Assembly: GCA_030374805.1 (NCBI GenBank)
Contig: JARGSG010000038.1
Location: 62,001 to 126,000, forward strand
Origin: Gracilaria gracilis
Lineage: Eukaryota > Rhodophyta > Florideophyceae > Gracilariales > Gracilariaceae
Length of the DNA: 64,000 nucleotides
Direction: 5' to 3'
Positions 27,835 through 40,097 of this stretch are shown in pieces. The translations under genes and the position numbers were made by a program. Position 1 is the first letter of the stretch. The number at the start of each line of letters is the position of its first letter. The notes below the pieces were generated by a model that did no database searches, had not been told where the DNA came from, and saw only the letters and a list, made by a program, of their open reading frames with translations.

Positions 27835-28340
27835 AGCGTCGACAACTTGCAGACGTCGCGCTCATTTCTTACTTACTACTTTTCTTTGGAAGTTTTCCTA
27901 CCTGCGTTAGAGTACCCCGCTGTTTTCTCTCGGGCGAATGGTGAACACATATCGCGTTTGTTAGTAACCCGCCGCCTCGAGACAAGGGAGACAGCAGATC
28001 CTGCTCTGCGTCCGTGGAGTACGGAGGTCGATGAAACGGGCTTGGAAGCGTAGGAGCGACCGTACTGCGCCGAAAGACCGAGCTACTTTCTCGTAAGAGA
28101 CCAGCAAGGGTTCAACTTGGGAACGTGTATCTCGACTAGTACCCTCCTTGGGACGTCTCGTAGGGACTAACAGCGCCTCGCTCTGAAGTACGCAGAGCTT
28201 GGCAGGTGATCAAATCGTGCCTCACCCGGAGAGAGTGACCGGGGACCAGGGGTTCGGACCCACAGGGTAGCGGAGGTAGTTTCTCCTGTCAGTGCGCCCG
28301 CCTAAGAAGTTTCATCATCATTCCGGGTTCGAGTTGTACC

Positions 28341-28708
28341 TCACCCGTGAGCTTGCTCCAGGCGTCGAGTCTCCGAACTCCGCCCGTGATCGCGTACGGG
28401 ACGCCTCCCGACGAGCGTTGCAGACTACCCCCACAGTCTCCGCTGGCGTCCTCGCTGTTGAGTGTTGAGCTTGAATCCACTCCAGCTCCTCCTTTACTTG
28501 CTTGTGGGGAAGTGGCATTGCATCCTTCACTCTGCCCTTTCTGTTCCGGGTTGGTTGTTTCTCACCCGTGAGTATACTCCAAGCGTCGAGTTCCACTCCG
28601 CTTGTGATCGCGTACTGGACGCGTCCAGACGAGCGTTGCAGACTTCGTTACAGAGTCTCCGCTGGCGTCCCCGCTGTTTAGTGTTGAGTCCTTACTCCAC
28701 TCCAGCCC
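28341..28708 (+). repeat. Diverged direct repeat in the Copia-1 leader
   Basis: Two units of about 150 bp (28341-28490 and 28560-28708) share CTCACCCGTGAG, GTGATCGCGTAC, CGACGAGCGTTGCAGAC and GTCTCCGCTGGCGTCC. The same pair occurs at 22340-22707 and 34341-34708. Copia-2 has only one unit (about 58670-58812), so the duplication arose after the two families split. Confidence 0.75.
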
Positions 28709-28822
28709 TACCCTCCTTTGGGAAAGAAGAATTGTTTCCCTCACGCCGCTTCTCTGATTCCTTCGTTTCTCTTCTACTCGTGAAATCCCTTGTACTGGAG
28801 TTTGGTAACTCTGTTTTGGAAC

Positions 28823-29824
28823 ATGTCGGACTCGGAAGTTGAGTCTGAAACCAACTCTGGTGTCAAGATCCCACGCTTTCATGGTAAGCGTGGGGAAGAT
28901 TATACCTTTTGGCGCCATCACCTTTGTGCCGCATGCCGAATCAAAGGTGTCTGGAACGTTGTGGTATCGAGTTCAGAGCAATCCTCATCAGCTGCTACTA
29001 CCCAAGATACGGCTCCAAGTAGCTACCAAAGCAGCTCTCGTATCTTGGTGAAACGGGAGAAAGCATGTGCTATCATTATTTGTGCACTTGGTGATTCTCC
29101 TCTACGAGTTGTAATGGATGTTGATGATGATCCGGGACGCATGCTTGAACTGCTCGATGCACGCTACGCCTCCAATCGCACTGTCTCTCGGATCTCCGTG
29201 CAAACGCAACTATTCCGTATGTCATACAATGGTCAGAACATGTCAGAATATGTGGACCAGTTCACTGCCCTGTTCTCGCAGTTGGATCGCATGGGCAAGG
29301 ACGCTGCTATTCCGGAATCTCAGAAGGCTCCGATGCTGCTTGCTTCTATTGACCCCAGCTGCTCATTGGAGTCCACGGCAGCCGCACTTCGCACCAAGGA
29401 CATATCTGATCTTACTTGGGAATATGTTGCAACAACTCTAATTGACGAGTACAATGCACGACAGATGGTTTCGGGAAGTTCTGGTCGCACTCGCACTCGC
29501 AAGAAAGGCAAAACCAAGGGATCTGGAAGCTTCAAATCCTCTTCCGCCCCTGTCAGTCTGGACCATAAGGACGGTAACAACTCAGATGGTCACACCCACA
29601 ACGAGTCTTCAGGGCGTGCGTACGCTGCCGCTGCCAGCAATGGTTACCATTGTACCTTCTGTGATCGTGATGGACACACTGTTGATAGATGTCACATGAA
29701 CCCTGACAACCCTGAAAACCACTTGCCCAAGAGCATTCTTGACAAGTTGAAGGTGAGGTCTAAGGATAAACCCGGAAATTCCAAGCCATCGACAAGGTCG
29801 TCCGGAAAGTCCTCAAAGATTTAA
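28823..29824 (+). CDS. Copia-1 gag (copy 2)
   Basis: It has the same length and architecture as the gag of copy 1: capsid-like helical body and a single CTFCDRDGHTVDRC zinc knuckle near the C-terminus. Only a handful of residues differ (for example near the SSRILVKREKACAI segment). It looks whole. Confidence 0.85.
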   Translation: MSDSEVESETNSGVKIPRFHGKRGEDYTFWRHHLCAACRIKGVWNVVVSSSEQSSSAATTQDTAPSSYQSSSRILVKREKACAIIICALGDSPLRVVMDVDDDPGRMLELLDARYASNRTVSRISVQTQLFRMSYNGQNMSEYVDQFTALFSQLDRMGKDAAIPESQKAPMLLASIDPSCSLESTAAALRTKDISDLTWEYVATTLIDEYNARQMVSGSSGRTRTRKKGKTKGSGSFKSSSAPVSLDHKDGNNSDGHTHNESSGRAYAAAASNGYHCTFCDRDGHTVDRCHMNPDNPENHLPKSILDKLKVRSKDKPGNSKPSTRSSGKSSKI

Positions 29825-29833
29825 ATCGCAGGG

Positions 29834-31225
29834 ATGTCCGTGGAGAAGTCTACCGTACTCCCACCCGCAGAGAGGGTTAGGGACACATATGCAGACAGTG
29901 GTGCAACATCGCACTTCTTTTTCTCCAAGTCTGTATTTGTCCCCAGTTCGTTGCATGAAGTTAACGAACGAACCATATTGCTCGCTGATAAGTCTACTGT
30001 GACTGCTACACAACGAGGTGATGTCATACTACCGTTCGAGAATGCGAACTGGTGTCTTACAGACGCACTCTTGGTTCCTGATCTCGAATATAACTTGGTG
30101 TCCGTGGGACGCATGGCTGACAAGGGCATCCAGTCCTTCTTCCGCGCGCGTGATGTTCGTCTCACGCATGTGGATGGGTTTGTTATTGGATGTGGTCAAA
30201 GAGATAAACGGTCAGGTTTGTACACTATGCCGGATCTACTCACGAAAATTAACTCTAGGCATGCCCTTTCTGCCCGCGATAATGACTTGGCTCAACTATG
30301 GCATCGACGACTTGCGCATATCAACCCAAGAGACCTGCAGGTTGTGCACAAATATGCCAATGGAGTGCCGAAGCTGGCTCAAATGGAGGAGGTCTGTCGC
30401 CCATGTCGACTTGGAAAGGCCCACAAACTTCCGTTCTTAGGCAAGTTTGATCGTGCCACTGGTGTCGGAGACATTGTGCACTCTGATATCCTAGGGCCCT
30501 TACTCCCGTCATTTCCAGATCACTTCCAATACGCGTCAGGATTCATTGATGAACACTCTAGGTATGCATTAGTAGGGTTTATGGTACACCGAAGTGAACC
30601 TGCAGAAGTATATGCGGCTGTAGCACAGAAGCTCCAGCAGCTTGGAGGAGGTCAAATTGCCAAAGTGCACTCAGATAATGCGGAAGAGTACATTGCTCTG
30701 CAGAAGAACTCTGCAAACGGTCTCCAAGGAACCTCGTTCTCACCTCCGTACACCCCTGAGCACAATTCAATAGCAGAGCGCATTAATCGCACAATGGAGG
30801 AAGCTGCTCGAGCGTTGTTGCTACAGGCCAATCTGCCAGAATGTTTATGGCCGTATGCGTTGAAGCACGTTATATATGTGCGCAACAGAGTTCCTCACTC
30901 TACTACTGGATCCACTCCGTACTTTCTTGTAACTGATTCCACACCTTCGTTGAAGAATGTTCGAGTGTTTGGGTGTGCGGCATACGTATTAAAGATGAAC
31001 CCGGACACCAAGTTCGAGTCTCGTGCACTTGAGGGGGTGTACTTGCAGACTCTTGAGCATGGTGTCTACGACGTTCTAGTAACAGATGACGATGAAATAC
31101 CACGTATTGTCAAGTCTCGACATGTGACTTTTGATGAGTCATCATTCCCTGGTGCGTCCAATATGGCGGGCTACATGGATGATGAGATCGCTTCTGATGA
31201 ATTGCAACTCGGAATCCCAGAGTGA
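29834..31225 (+). CDS. Copia-1 protease-integrase part (copy 2)
   Basis: Identical in layout to copy 1: DSGATSHFFF protease, HHCC zinc domain and DDE integrase core. The C-terminal integrase part contains the Copia-typical VRVFGCAAYVLKMN and LEGVYLQTLEHGVYDV segments. It looks whole and starts ten bases after the gag stop. Confidence 0.85.
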   Translation: MSVEKSTVLPPAERVRDTYADSGATSHFFFSKSVFVPSSLHEVNERTILLADKSTVTATQRGDVILPFENANWCLTDALLVPDLEYNLVSVGRMADKGIQSFFRARDVRLTHVDGFVIGCGQRDKRSGLYTMPDLLTKINSRHALSARDNDLAQLWHRRLAHINPRDLQVVHKYANGVPKLAQMEEVCRPCRLGKAHKLPFLGKFDRATGVGDIVHSDILGPLLPSFPDHFQYASGFIDEHSRYALVGFMVHRSEPAEVYAAVAQKLQQLGGGQIAKVHSDNAEEYIALQKNSANGLQGTSFSPPYTPEHNSIAERINRTMEEAARALLLQANLPECLWPYALKHVIYVRNRVPHSTTGSTPYFLVTDSTPSLKNVRVFGCAAYVLKMNPDTKFESRALEGVYLQTLEHGVYDVLVTDDDEIPRIVKSRHVTFDESSFPGASNMAGYMDDEIASDELQLGIPE

Positions 31226-33113
31226 CAGCGAGCACTCCGGTGAGATTTGCATTGGCGAAGTTGTCGACGATGCTGTTGGTTCTGAACTACAGGAAAGCCA
31301 TTTACCTGCATTGCACACTGATAGTACGGATGAAGCTGATGATGTCGATGATAATGAACTCACTGGTAGTGAAGGTGCTGACGACAACCAGGATGAACCC
31401 ACCATGGAGGAGCCTAATGCGCCATTTGGCTCACAACCTGAGTCACGGTACCCGCGACGAACACGCCGCGCACCTACACGGTGGTGGCACATGGCTGGCG
31501 CTGCCACATCGCAAACAGTTGAAGTGACTACAAGTGATGAACCGACTTTGACGGAAGCCATGTCGGCGTCCCCATTGGAGAAGAGCTTATGGGAGACTGC
31601 GATCGAAGAAGAACTTGCGTCTCTGGAGAGCAAGGGTACATGGATACCCGATGATTCTCCAGCATCGCAGCCTCTGCCAACCCATATCGTCCTCAAAGTG
31701 AAGTGGAATGCAGATGGGTCGGTTGAGCGCTTCAAGGCTCGTGTTGTCGCTGGTGGAAATCACCAGACCTTTGGTCAGGACTACATGGAGACTTATGCTC
31801 CAGTTGTGTCTTTCAACCTGGTTCGTATGTTCCTGTACCTCACCCTGTGCCTCCAGATGTTTGTTGCTCAAGTGGACGTGAAGACTGCCTTCTTGAATGG
31901 CGAGCTGAAGGAGGACGTTTGGGTCACGTCTCCACGTGGTGTACCTTGGCTGAAGCCCTACTGTTACAAGTTGGTGAAAGCCATGTACGGACTTAAGCAG
32001 GCTCACCTGGCTTGGCATACAAAGTTCAGTCAAGATCTCAAAGACTTAGGATTTGAAGAACTTCCTAGTGCTCCGTGTGTGTTTAGGCGCCGCATTGGAC
32101 ACAACGCGTACGCATACATCCTTGTTTACGTTGATGACCTCCTGGTTTTCACACCAACTGCTGCGCAACGTGCGTCGCTCTTGGAGGAGCTCAAAGGACT
32201 GTATGAACTTCGAGTTCAAGATCGAGTGAGCCTCTACCTTGGCGTTGAGCTGACTTGGGCAGTAGATTCTGAGGGCCAACTTATGGGCCTCAAGCTTGGA
32301 CAGCCGCTTTACATCGAAGGAGTGCTACGCCGATTCGGACTACACAACTCCAAGCCAGCTCCTAGTCCAATGGTGGAGTCGTTTTTCTCATCACTAGCCG
32401 CGGAGGAGGACAAGACTCCGAGGGACTTACAACTATATCAGCAGATGATTGGGTCCTTGCTGTACTTGGCATTGCGCACGCGGCTTGATATTCTTGCTCC
32501 AGTCCTTATCCTTGCACGATTCCAGAACGCTCCCACAGCATACTGTCACAGAGCTGCGAAGCGAGTACTACGGTACCTGCGTGGGACGGTTGGCCATGGG
32601 TTGCTCTACCGACCTGGATCTCTGGACTTGAACGGCTTTGTGGACTCAGACTATGCTGGTGACACTACTGATCGTAAGTCAATGTCCGGATGTGTGATCA
32701 AACTGGGATCAGCCACTTGCTTCTTCGGTGCGAGAAAGCAAGCATCGATTGCGCTCTCTACTGGAGAAGCGGAGTACTACGCGTTGACCATGGCTGCTCA
32801 AGAGGTTATCTGGATATCTCGAGTGCTTCGAGAGAGCGGCTTTGATGTGAGCGAGAAGGTCCCCATTCGCTCGGACAATCAATGTGCCATAGATTGGGCG
32901 GCTGGTGAGCGATGCCCTTCCGGACGTGCCAAACACATTGACGTGAAGCTTCATTTCATCAGACATATGGTGAAGGACAATGTCATTGCTGTGGACTATG
33001 TTCCTAGTGAGCTAAACGATGCCGATATCCTAACCAAACCGCTGAGCCCTGCAAGAATATTTGCAATTATCAAACGAATTGGACTTGGACAGGGACTCGA
33101 GGAGGAGTGTTGA
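31131..33113 (+). CDS. Copia-1 reverse transcriptase-RNase H part (copy 2)
   Basis: 660 codons, whole in this copy. An acidic head precedes the reverse transcriptase (KARVVAGGNHQTFGQDY, VDVKTAFLNGELKEDVWVTS, AMYGLKQAHLAWH, LVYVDDLLVF) and RNase H (GFVDSDYAGDTTDRKSMSG, STGEAEYYALTMAAQEV, SDNQCAIDWAAGE, KHIDVKLHFIRHMV). It is the best reference copy of this part in the window. Confidence 0.9.
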   Translation: MMSHHSLVRPIWRATWMMRSLLMNCNSESQSDSEHSGEICIGEVVDDAVGSELQESHLPALHTDSTDEADDVDDNELTGSEGADDNQDEPTMEEPNAPFGSQPESRYPRRTRRAPTRWWHMAGAATSQTVEVTTSDEPTLTEAMSASPLEKSLWETAIEEELASLESKGTWIPDDSPASQPLPTHIVLKVKWNADGSVERFKARVVAGGNHQTFGQDYMETYAPVVSFNLVRMFLYLTLCLQMFVAQVDVKTAFLNGELKEDVWVTSPRGVPWLKPYCYKLVKAMYGLKQAHLAWHTKFSQDLKDLGFEELPSAPCVFRRRIGHNAYAYILVYVDDLLVFTPTAAQRASLLEELKGLYELRVQDRVSLYLGVELTWAVDSEGQLMGLKLGQPLYIEGVLRRFGLHNSKPAPSPMVESFFSSLAAEEDKTPRDLQLYQQMIGSLLYLALRTRLDILAPVLILARFQNAPTAYCHRAAKRVLRYLRGTVGHGLLYRPGSLDLNGFVDSDYAGDTTDRKSMSGCVIKLGSATCFFGARKQASIALSTGEAEYYALTMAAQEVIWISRVLRESGFDVSEKVPIRSDNQCAIDWAAGERCPSGRAKHIDVKLHFIRHMVKDNVIAVDYVPSELNDADILTKPLSPARIFAIIKRIGLGQGLEEEC

Positions 33114-33820
33114 TGTTGGGACATGGCCGAGTGCCGGTCAGTTCTACAGGTTGGTCTCGGACTACTTGGAAGCAAAGTTGCAGGGGACGATGGGCACTTT
33201 TGGGCACCCTCTTCGCAAAAGCGCATATGCGCCTCTGCTCAACCCCACCGTGAAACGGCAATATGATTGGCTACTGCAAATGCTCTTGTGCAACGTGGTG
33301 TCTACAAGTGCCATGGATTGTATGGAGAGTTATGGTGGTGTGGGCCAAGTGAAGCTCTGTGATTGGACGAGGCTTAGAGTAGTAGACTGACTATGCAGAT
33401 AGCGAGGATGTGCTTTCCTAGGCTGGAATGGGCGGTTTTGCATGCAATATGCGATTCTGGGATGCGCAAGGCGGTTGGAGTGCCACCATGCAAATTGATG
33501 ATTTTTTAGATCTGGTTCTGAATCAAAGAACTAGCAATGGATTTGTAGTGTTGATTGATTTAGTTATTTGAAATTGTTGTACTCCAGTTTGCGCGCACTT
33601 TCCGTGTACAACTGCACACACGTGCAACTTGTAATGACCGCCGTCGTCGCTTGCTGCGACGACGGTGAAGCGCGCGCTAGGGTATTTGTAGGTTGCGATC
33701 GACGACCCTCGAGTACACGGGTCGACCCAAGGCCGTCAACCTTCACTTGTTTTACTTTTTCTTTCTTCCATATCCATCTCTACTTACTTCCCTTCTACCC
33801 TACCTGCTTGCGCATCGTTA
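33108..33820 (+). repeat. Copia-1 LTR shared by copies 2 and 3 (type b)
   Basis: 713 bp, same ends and hairpin as the other LTRs, but with the type b version of the ~120-bp block (TCTGGTTCTGAATCAAAG). It matches the next array LTR and the solo LTR at 50397. Confidence 0.9.
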
Positions 33821-36800
33821 GGTTATGGGCCCAGAGCGTCGACAACTTGCAGACGTCGCGCTCGTTTCTTACTTACTACTTTTCTTTGGAAGTTTTCCTA
33901 CCTGCGTTAGAGTACCCCGCTGTTTTCTCTCGGGCGAATGGTGAACACATATCGCGTTTGTTAGTAACCCGCCGCCTCGAGACAAGGGAGACAGCAGATC
34001 CTGCTCTGCGTCCGTGGAGTACGGAGGTCGATGAAACGGGCTTGGAAGCGTAGGAGCGACCGTACTGCGCCGAAAGACCGAGCTACTTTCTCGTAAGAGA
34101 CCAGCAAGGGTTCAACTTGGGAACGTGTATCTCGACTAGTACCCTCCTTGGGACGTCTCGTAGGGACTAACAGCGCCTCGCTCTGAAGTACGCAGAGCTT
34201 GGCAGGTGATCAAATCGTGCCTCACCCGGAGAGAGTGACCGGGGACCAGGGGTTCGGACCCACAGGGTAGCGGAGGTAGTTTCTCCTGTCTGTGCGCCCG
34301 CCTAAGAAGTTTCATCATCATTCCGGGTTCGAGTTGTACCTCACCCGTGAGCTTGCTCCAGGCGTCGAGTCTCCGAACTCCGCCCGTGATCGCGTACGGG
34401 ACGCCTCCCGACGAGCGTTGCAGACTACCCCCACAGTCTCCGCTGGCGTCCTCGCTGTTGAGTGTTGAGCTTGAATCCACTCCAGCTCCTCCTTTACTTG
34501 CTTGTGGGGAAGTGGCATTGCATCCTTCACTCTGCCCTTTCTGTTCCGGGTTGGTTGTTTCTCACCCGTGAGTATACTCCAAGCGTCGAGTTCCACTCCG
34601 CTTGTGATCGCGTACTGGACGCGTCCAGACGAGCGTTGCAGACTTCGTTACAGAGTCTCCGCTGGCGTCCCCGCTGTTTAGTGTTGAGTCCTTACTCCAC
34701 TCCAGCCCTACCCTCCTTTGGGAAAGAAGAATTGTTTCCCTCACGCCGCTTCTCTGATTCCTTCGTTTCTCTTCTACTCGTGAAATCCCTTGTACTGGAG
34801 TTTGGTAACTCTGTTTTGGAACATGTCGGACTCGGAAGTTGAGTCTGAAACCAACTCTGGTGTCAAGATCCCACGCTTTCATGGTAAGCGTGGGGAAGAT
34901 TATACCTTTTGGCGCCATCACCTTTGTGCCGCATGCCGAATCAAAGGTGTCTGGAACGTTGTGGTATCGAGTTCAGAGCAATCCTCATCAGCTGCTACTA
35001 CCCAAGATACGGCTCCAAGTAGCTACCAAAGCAGCTCTCGTATCTTGGTGAAACGGGAGAAAGCATGTGCTATCATTATTTGTGCACTTGGTGATTCTCC
35101 TCTACGAGTTGTAATGGATGTTGATGATGATCCGGGACGCATGCTTGAACTGCTCGATGCACGCTACGCCTCCAATCGCACTGTCCTCTCGGATCTCCGT
35201 GCAAACGCAACTATTCCGTATGTCATACAATGGTCAGAACATGTCAGAATATGTGGACCAGTTCACTGCCCTGTTCTCGCAGTTGGATCGCATGGGCAAG
35301 GACGCTGCTATTCCGGAATCTCAGAAGGCTCCGATGCTGCTTGCTTCTATTGACCCCAGCTGCTCATTGGAGTCCACGGCAGCCGCACTTCGCACCAAGG
35401 ACATATCTGATCTTACTTGGGAATATGTTGCAACAACTCTAATTGACGAGTACAATGCACGACAGATGGTTTCGGGAAGTTCTGGTCGCACTCGCACTCG
35501 CAAGAAAGGCAAAACCAAGGGATCTGGAAGCTTCAAATCCTCTTCCGCCCCTGTCAGTCTGGACCATAAGGACGGTAACAACTCAGATGGTCACACCCAC
35601 AACGAGTCTTCAGGGCGTGCGTACGCTGCCGCTGCCAGCAATGGTTACCATTGTACCTTCTGTGATCGTGATGGACACACTGTTGATAGATGTCACATGA
35701 ACCCTGACAACCCTGAAAACCACTTGCCCAAGAGCATTCTTGACAAGTTGAAGGTGAGGTCTAAGGATAAACCCGGAAATTCCAAGCCATCGACAAGGTC
35801 GTCCGGAAAGTCCTCAAAGATTTAAATCGCAGGGATGTCCGTGGAGAAGTCTACCGTACTCCCACCCGCAGAGAGGGTTAGGGACACATATGCAGACAGT
35901 GGTGCAACATCGCACTTCTTTTTCTCCAAGTCTGTATTTGTCCCCAGTTCGTTGCATGAAGTTAACGAACGAACCATATTGCTCGCTGATAAGTCTACTG
36001 TGACTGCTACACAACGAGGTGATGTCATACTACCGTTCGAGAATGCGAACTGGTGTCTTACAGACGCACTCTTGGTTCCTGATCTCGAATATAACTTGGT
36101 GTCCGTGGGACGCATGGCTGACAAGGGCATCCAGTCCTTCTTCCGCGCGCGTGATGTTCGTCTCACGCATGTGGATGGGTTTGTTATTGGATGTGGTCAA
36201 AGAGATAAACGGTCAGGTTTGTACACTATGCCGGATCTACTCACGAAAATTAACTCTAGGCATGCCCTTTCTGCCCGCGATAATGACTTGGCTCAACTAT
36301 GGCATCGACGACTTGCGCATATCAACCCAAGAGACCTGCAGGTTGTGCACAAATATGCCAATGGAGTGCCGAAGCTGGCTCAAATGGAGGTTTGTTGCTA
36401 CAGGCCAATCTGCCAGAATGTTTATGGCCGTATGCGTTGAAGCACGTTATATATGTGCGCAACAGAGTTCCTCACTCTACTACTGGATCCACTCCGTACT
36501 TTCTTGTAACTGATTCCACACCTTCGTTGAAGAATGTTCGAGTGTTTGGGTGTGCGGCATACGTATTAAAGATGAACCCGGACACCAAGTTCGAGTCTCG
36601 TGCACTTGAGGGGGTGTACTTGCAGACTCTTGAGCATGGTGTCTACGACGTTCTAGTAACAGATGACGATGAAATACCACGTATTGTCAAGTCTCGACAT
36701 GTGACTTTTGATGAGTCATCATTCCCTGGTGCGTCCAATATGGCGGGCTACATGGATGATGAGATCGCTTCTGATGAATTGCAACTCGGAATCCCAGAGT

Positions 36801-38684
36801 GACAGCGAGCACTCCGGTGAGATTTGCATTGGCGAAGTTGTCGACGATGCTGTTGGTTCTGAACTACAGGAAAGCCATTTACCTGCATTGCACACTGATA
36901 GTACGGATGAAGCTGATGATGTCGATGATAATGAACTCACTGGTAGTGAAGGTGCTGACGACAACCAGGATGAACCCACCATGGAGGAGCCTAATGCGCC
37001 ATTTGGCTCACAACCTGAGTCACGGTACCCGCGACGAACACGCCGCGCACCTACACGGTGGTGGCACATGGCTGGCGCTGCCACATCGCAAACAGTTGAA
37101 GTGACTACAAGTGATGAACCGACTTTGACGGAAGCCATGTCGGCGTCCCCATTGGAGAAGAGCTTATGGGAGACTGCGATCGAAGAAGAACTTGCGTCTC
37201 TGGAGAGCAAGGGTACATGGATACCCGATGATTCTCCAGCATCGCAGCCTCTGCCAACCCATATCGTCCTCAAAGTGAAGTGGAATGCAGATGGGTCGGT
37301 TGAGCGCTTCAAGGCTCGTGTTGTCGCTGGTGGAAATCACCAGACCTTTGGTCAGGACTACATGGAGACTTATGCTCCAGTTGTGTCTTTCAACCTGGTT
37401 CGTATGTTCCTGTACCTCACCCTGTGCCTCCAGATGTTTGTTGCTCAAGTGGACGTGAAGACTGCCTTCTTGAATGGCGAGCTGAAGGAGGACGTTTGGG
37501 TCACGTCTCCACGTGGTGTACCTTGGCTGAAGCCCTACTGTTACAAGTTGGTGAAAGCCATGTACGGACTTAAGCAGGCTCACCTGGCTTGGCATACAAA
37601 GTTCAGTCAAGATCTCAAAGACTTAGGATTTGAAGAACTTCCTAGTGCTCCGTGTGTGTTTAGGCGCCGCATTGGACACAACGCGTACGCATACATCCTT
37701 GTTTACGTTGATGACCTCCTGGTTTTCACACCAACTGCTGCGCAACGTGCGTCGCTCTTGGAGGAGCTCAAAGGACTGTATGAACTTCGAGTTCAAGATC
37801 GAGTGAGCCTCTACCTTGGCGTTGAGCTGACTTGGGCAGTAGATTCTGAGGGCCAACTTATGGGCCTCAAGCTTGGACAGCCGCTTTACATCGAAGGAGT
37901 GCTACGCCGATTCGGACTACACAACTCCAAGCCAGCTCCTAGTCCAATGGTGGAGTCGTTTTTCTCATCACTAGCCGCGGAGGAGGACAAGACTCCGAGG
38001 GACTTACAACTATATCAGCAGATGATTGGGTCCTTGCTGTACTTGGCATTGCGCACGCGGCTTGATATTCTTGCTCCAGTCCTTATCCTTGCACGATTCC
38101 AGAACGCTCCCACAGCATACTGTCACAGAGCTGCGAAGCGAGTACTACGGTACCTGCGTGGGACGGTTGGCCATGGGTTGCTCTACCGACCTGGATCTCT
38201 GGACTTGAACGGCTTTGTGGACTCAGACTATGCTGGTGACACTACTGATCGTAAGTCAATGTCCGGATGTGTGATCAAACTGGGATCAGCCACTTGCTTC
38301 TTCGGTGCGAGAAAGCAAGCATCGATTGCGCTCTCTACTGGAGAAGCGGAGTACTACGCGTTGACCATGGCTGCTCAAGAGGTTATCTGGATATCTCGAG
38401 TGCTTCGAGAGAGCGGCTTTGATGTGAGCGAGAAGGTCCCCATTCGCTCGGACAATCAATGTGCCATAGATTGGGCGGCTGGTGAGCGATGCCCTTCCGG
38501 ACGTGCCAAACCCATTGACGTGAAGCTTCATTTCATCAGACATATGGTGAAGGACAATGTCATTGCTGTGGACTATGTTCCTAGTGAGCTAAACGATGCC
38601 GATATCCTAACCAAACCGCTGAGCCCTGCAAGAATATTTGCAATTATCAAACGAATTGGACTTGGACAGGGACTCGAGGAGGAG

Positions 38685-39234
38685 TGTTGATGTTGGGACA
38701 TGGCCGAGAGCCGGTCAGTTCTACAGGTTGGTCTCGGACTACTTGGAAGCAAAGTTGCAGGGGACGATGGGCACTTTTGGGCACCCTCTTCGCAAAAGCG
38801 CATTTGCGCCTCTGCTCAACCCCACCGTGAAACGGCAATATGATTGGCTACTGCAAATGCTCTTGTGCAACGTGGTGTCTACAAGTGCCATGGATTGTAT
38901 GGAGAGTTATGGTGGTGTGGGCCAAGTGGAGCTCTGTGATTGGACGAGGCTTAGAGTAGTAGACTGACTATGCAGATAGCGAGGATGTGCTTTCCTAGGC
39001 TGGAATGGGCGGTTTTGCATGCAATATGCGATTCTGGGATGCGCAAGGCGGTTGGAGTGCCACCATGCAAATTGATGATTTTTTAGATCTGGTTCTGAAT
39101 CAAAGAACTAGCAATGGATTTGTAGTGTTGATTGATTTAGTTATTTGAAATTGTTGTACTCCAGTTTGCGCGCACTTTCCGTGTACAACTGCACTCACGT
39201 GCAACTTGTAATGACCGCCGTCGTCGCTTGCTGC
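38685..39234 (+). repeat. Last Copia-1 array LTR, left piece
   Basis: The LTR starts TGTTGATG and continues to GCTGC within the LTR hairpin, where the Ty3 element begins. The missing right piece resumes at 49742. Confidence 0.9.
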
Positions 39235-40084
39235 TGTGGAGCAACGGCTTTGGCGGGAAAAGCGCAAGCTCACGAAGACGTTCGGAATCTTCCCCTCGAC
39301 AGGGCGGCACAGCGAACGGAGCACTCCGGGAATGACAGAGCTAAGCCGGGTGTAAATCCGAGGTCAAACCACCACGACAAGCGTCGGAGCGTGAGGCTGG
39401 TTAGTAGTCGGTAGAGATCCACGTGTTCACACGGTCACGAGATGAGTCCTCGAAAGAGAGTAGCACGGCAACGACAAGGTGTCGGAAGCGGGCCACTGCG
39501 AACAGGGCAAAAAGGCAATCCCAAAAAGGGGAGAAAGCAAACCACCAGAGTGGGGGACAAAGAGAGAGTAAAGCAAACCCAATACAGGGGCGAGTATACG
39601 ACAATAGGTCGGAACGAGACACACAAATAGTGGTTATACTCTGAGCGCCACAAGGGTGGGTAACTATACGTGAACAACGCGGTCGTCACTCCACTTGGGG
39701 GTGAACAGTCCGCGAAGGCGTGATAGTTAGAGCCAGAAGCCCTTGCTTGGCAAGGGGCAATTTACTTGGGGGAGCGATGCTCAACCCTCTAAGTACTGAG
39801 CTCGGCGCACCACTGACAGTGGGTGCGCCGGGCAAAATAATCTATAAAATATCTGAGTAAATACAGCAATGCTGGGTGCACTGCCTCCGGCATATCGGTG
39901 CTACACGTGTGCTAGTCACACCCGCTAAGCGGCGCCTCAAGCCGTGCAATCCACGTGTACATGTGTGGAAATTACCTCAGCGAGGCGACACGCTAATAGC
40001 GGTGTAGCTCATATATATCTACTAACGGATGATGCGGAAATTAACTAAGTACCTCAAATCGCCTCCAAGAAGTGTTGTCCTTCA
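39235..40084 (-). repeat. Ty3 LTR, 3' copy
   Basis: About 850 bp, from TGAAGGACAACAC to TGCTCCACA on the minus strand. It pairs with 48893-49741. Confidence 0.85.
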
Positions 40085-40085
40085 T

Positions 40086-40097
40086 ATCCCCCTCCTT
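40086..40097 (-). other. Ty3 polypurine tract
   Basis: On the minus strand AAGGAGGGGGA lies directly before the 3' LTR, where plus-strand synthesis is primed. Confidence 0.6.

Larger units (their letters stand above)
27108..33820 (+). mobile_element. Copia-1 array copy 2
   Basis: Repeat unit of exactly 6,000 bp from LTR start to LTR start. Parts: LTR 27108-27820, primer-binding site 27821, leader, gag, protease-integrase, reverse transcriptase-RNase H, LTR 33108-33820. It looks whole. Gag, protease-integrase and reverse transcriptase-RNase H lie in successive reading frames, the last two overlapping, and the same layout is seen in the neighbouring copies. The two LTRs are of different sequence types (a and b). 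Confidence 0.9.

Noticed and set aside
27568-28053. 161-codon open frame across the Copia-1 LTR end and leader (also at 21567 and 33568)
   Set aside because: It crosses the LTR/primer-site boundary, has no domain, and is open only because the copies are near-identical. It is not a gene.
28199-28262. A tRNA gene or tRNA-derived SINE in the Copia-1 leader
   Set aside because: Only a B-box-like word is present. No cloverleaf could be drawn and no A box with proper spacing is convincing, so it is kept only as a weak observation.
31142-31735. 197-codon minus-strand frame in each Copia-1 copy
   Set aside because: It is the antisense shadow of the acidic head of the reverse transcriptase part. The acidic codons read as Ser/Val-rich on the other strand.
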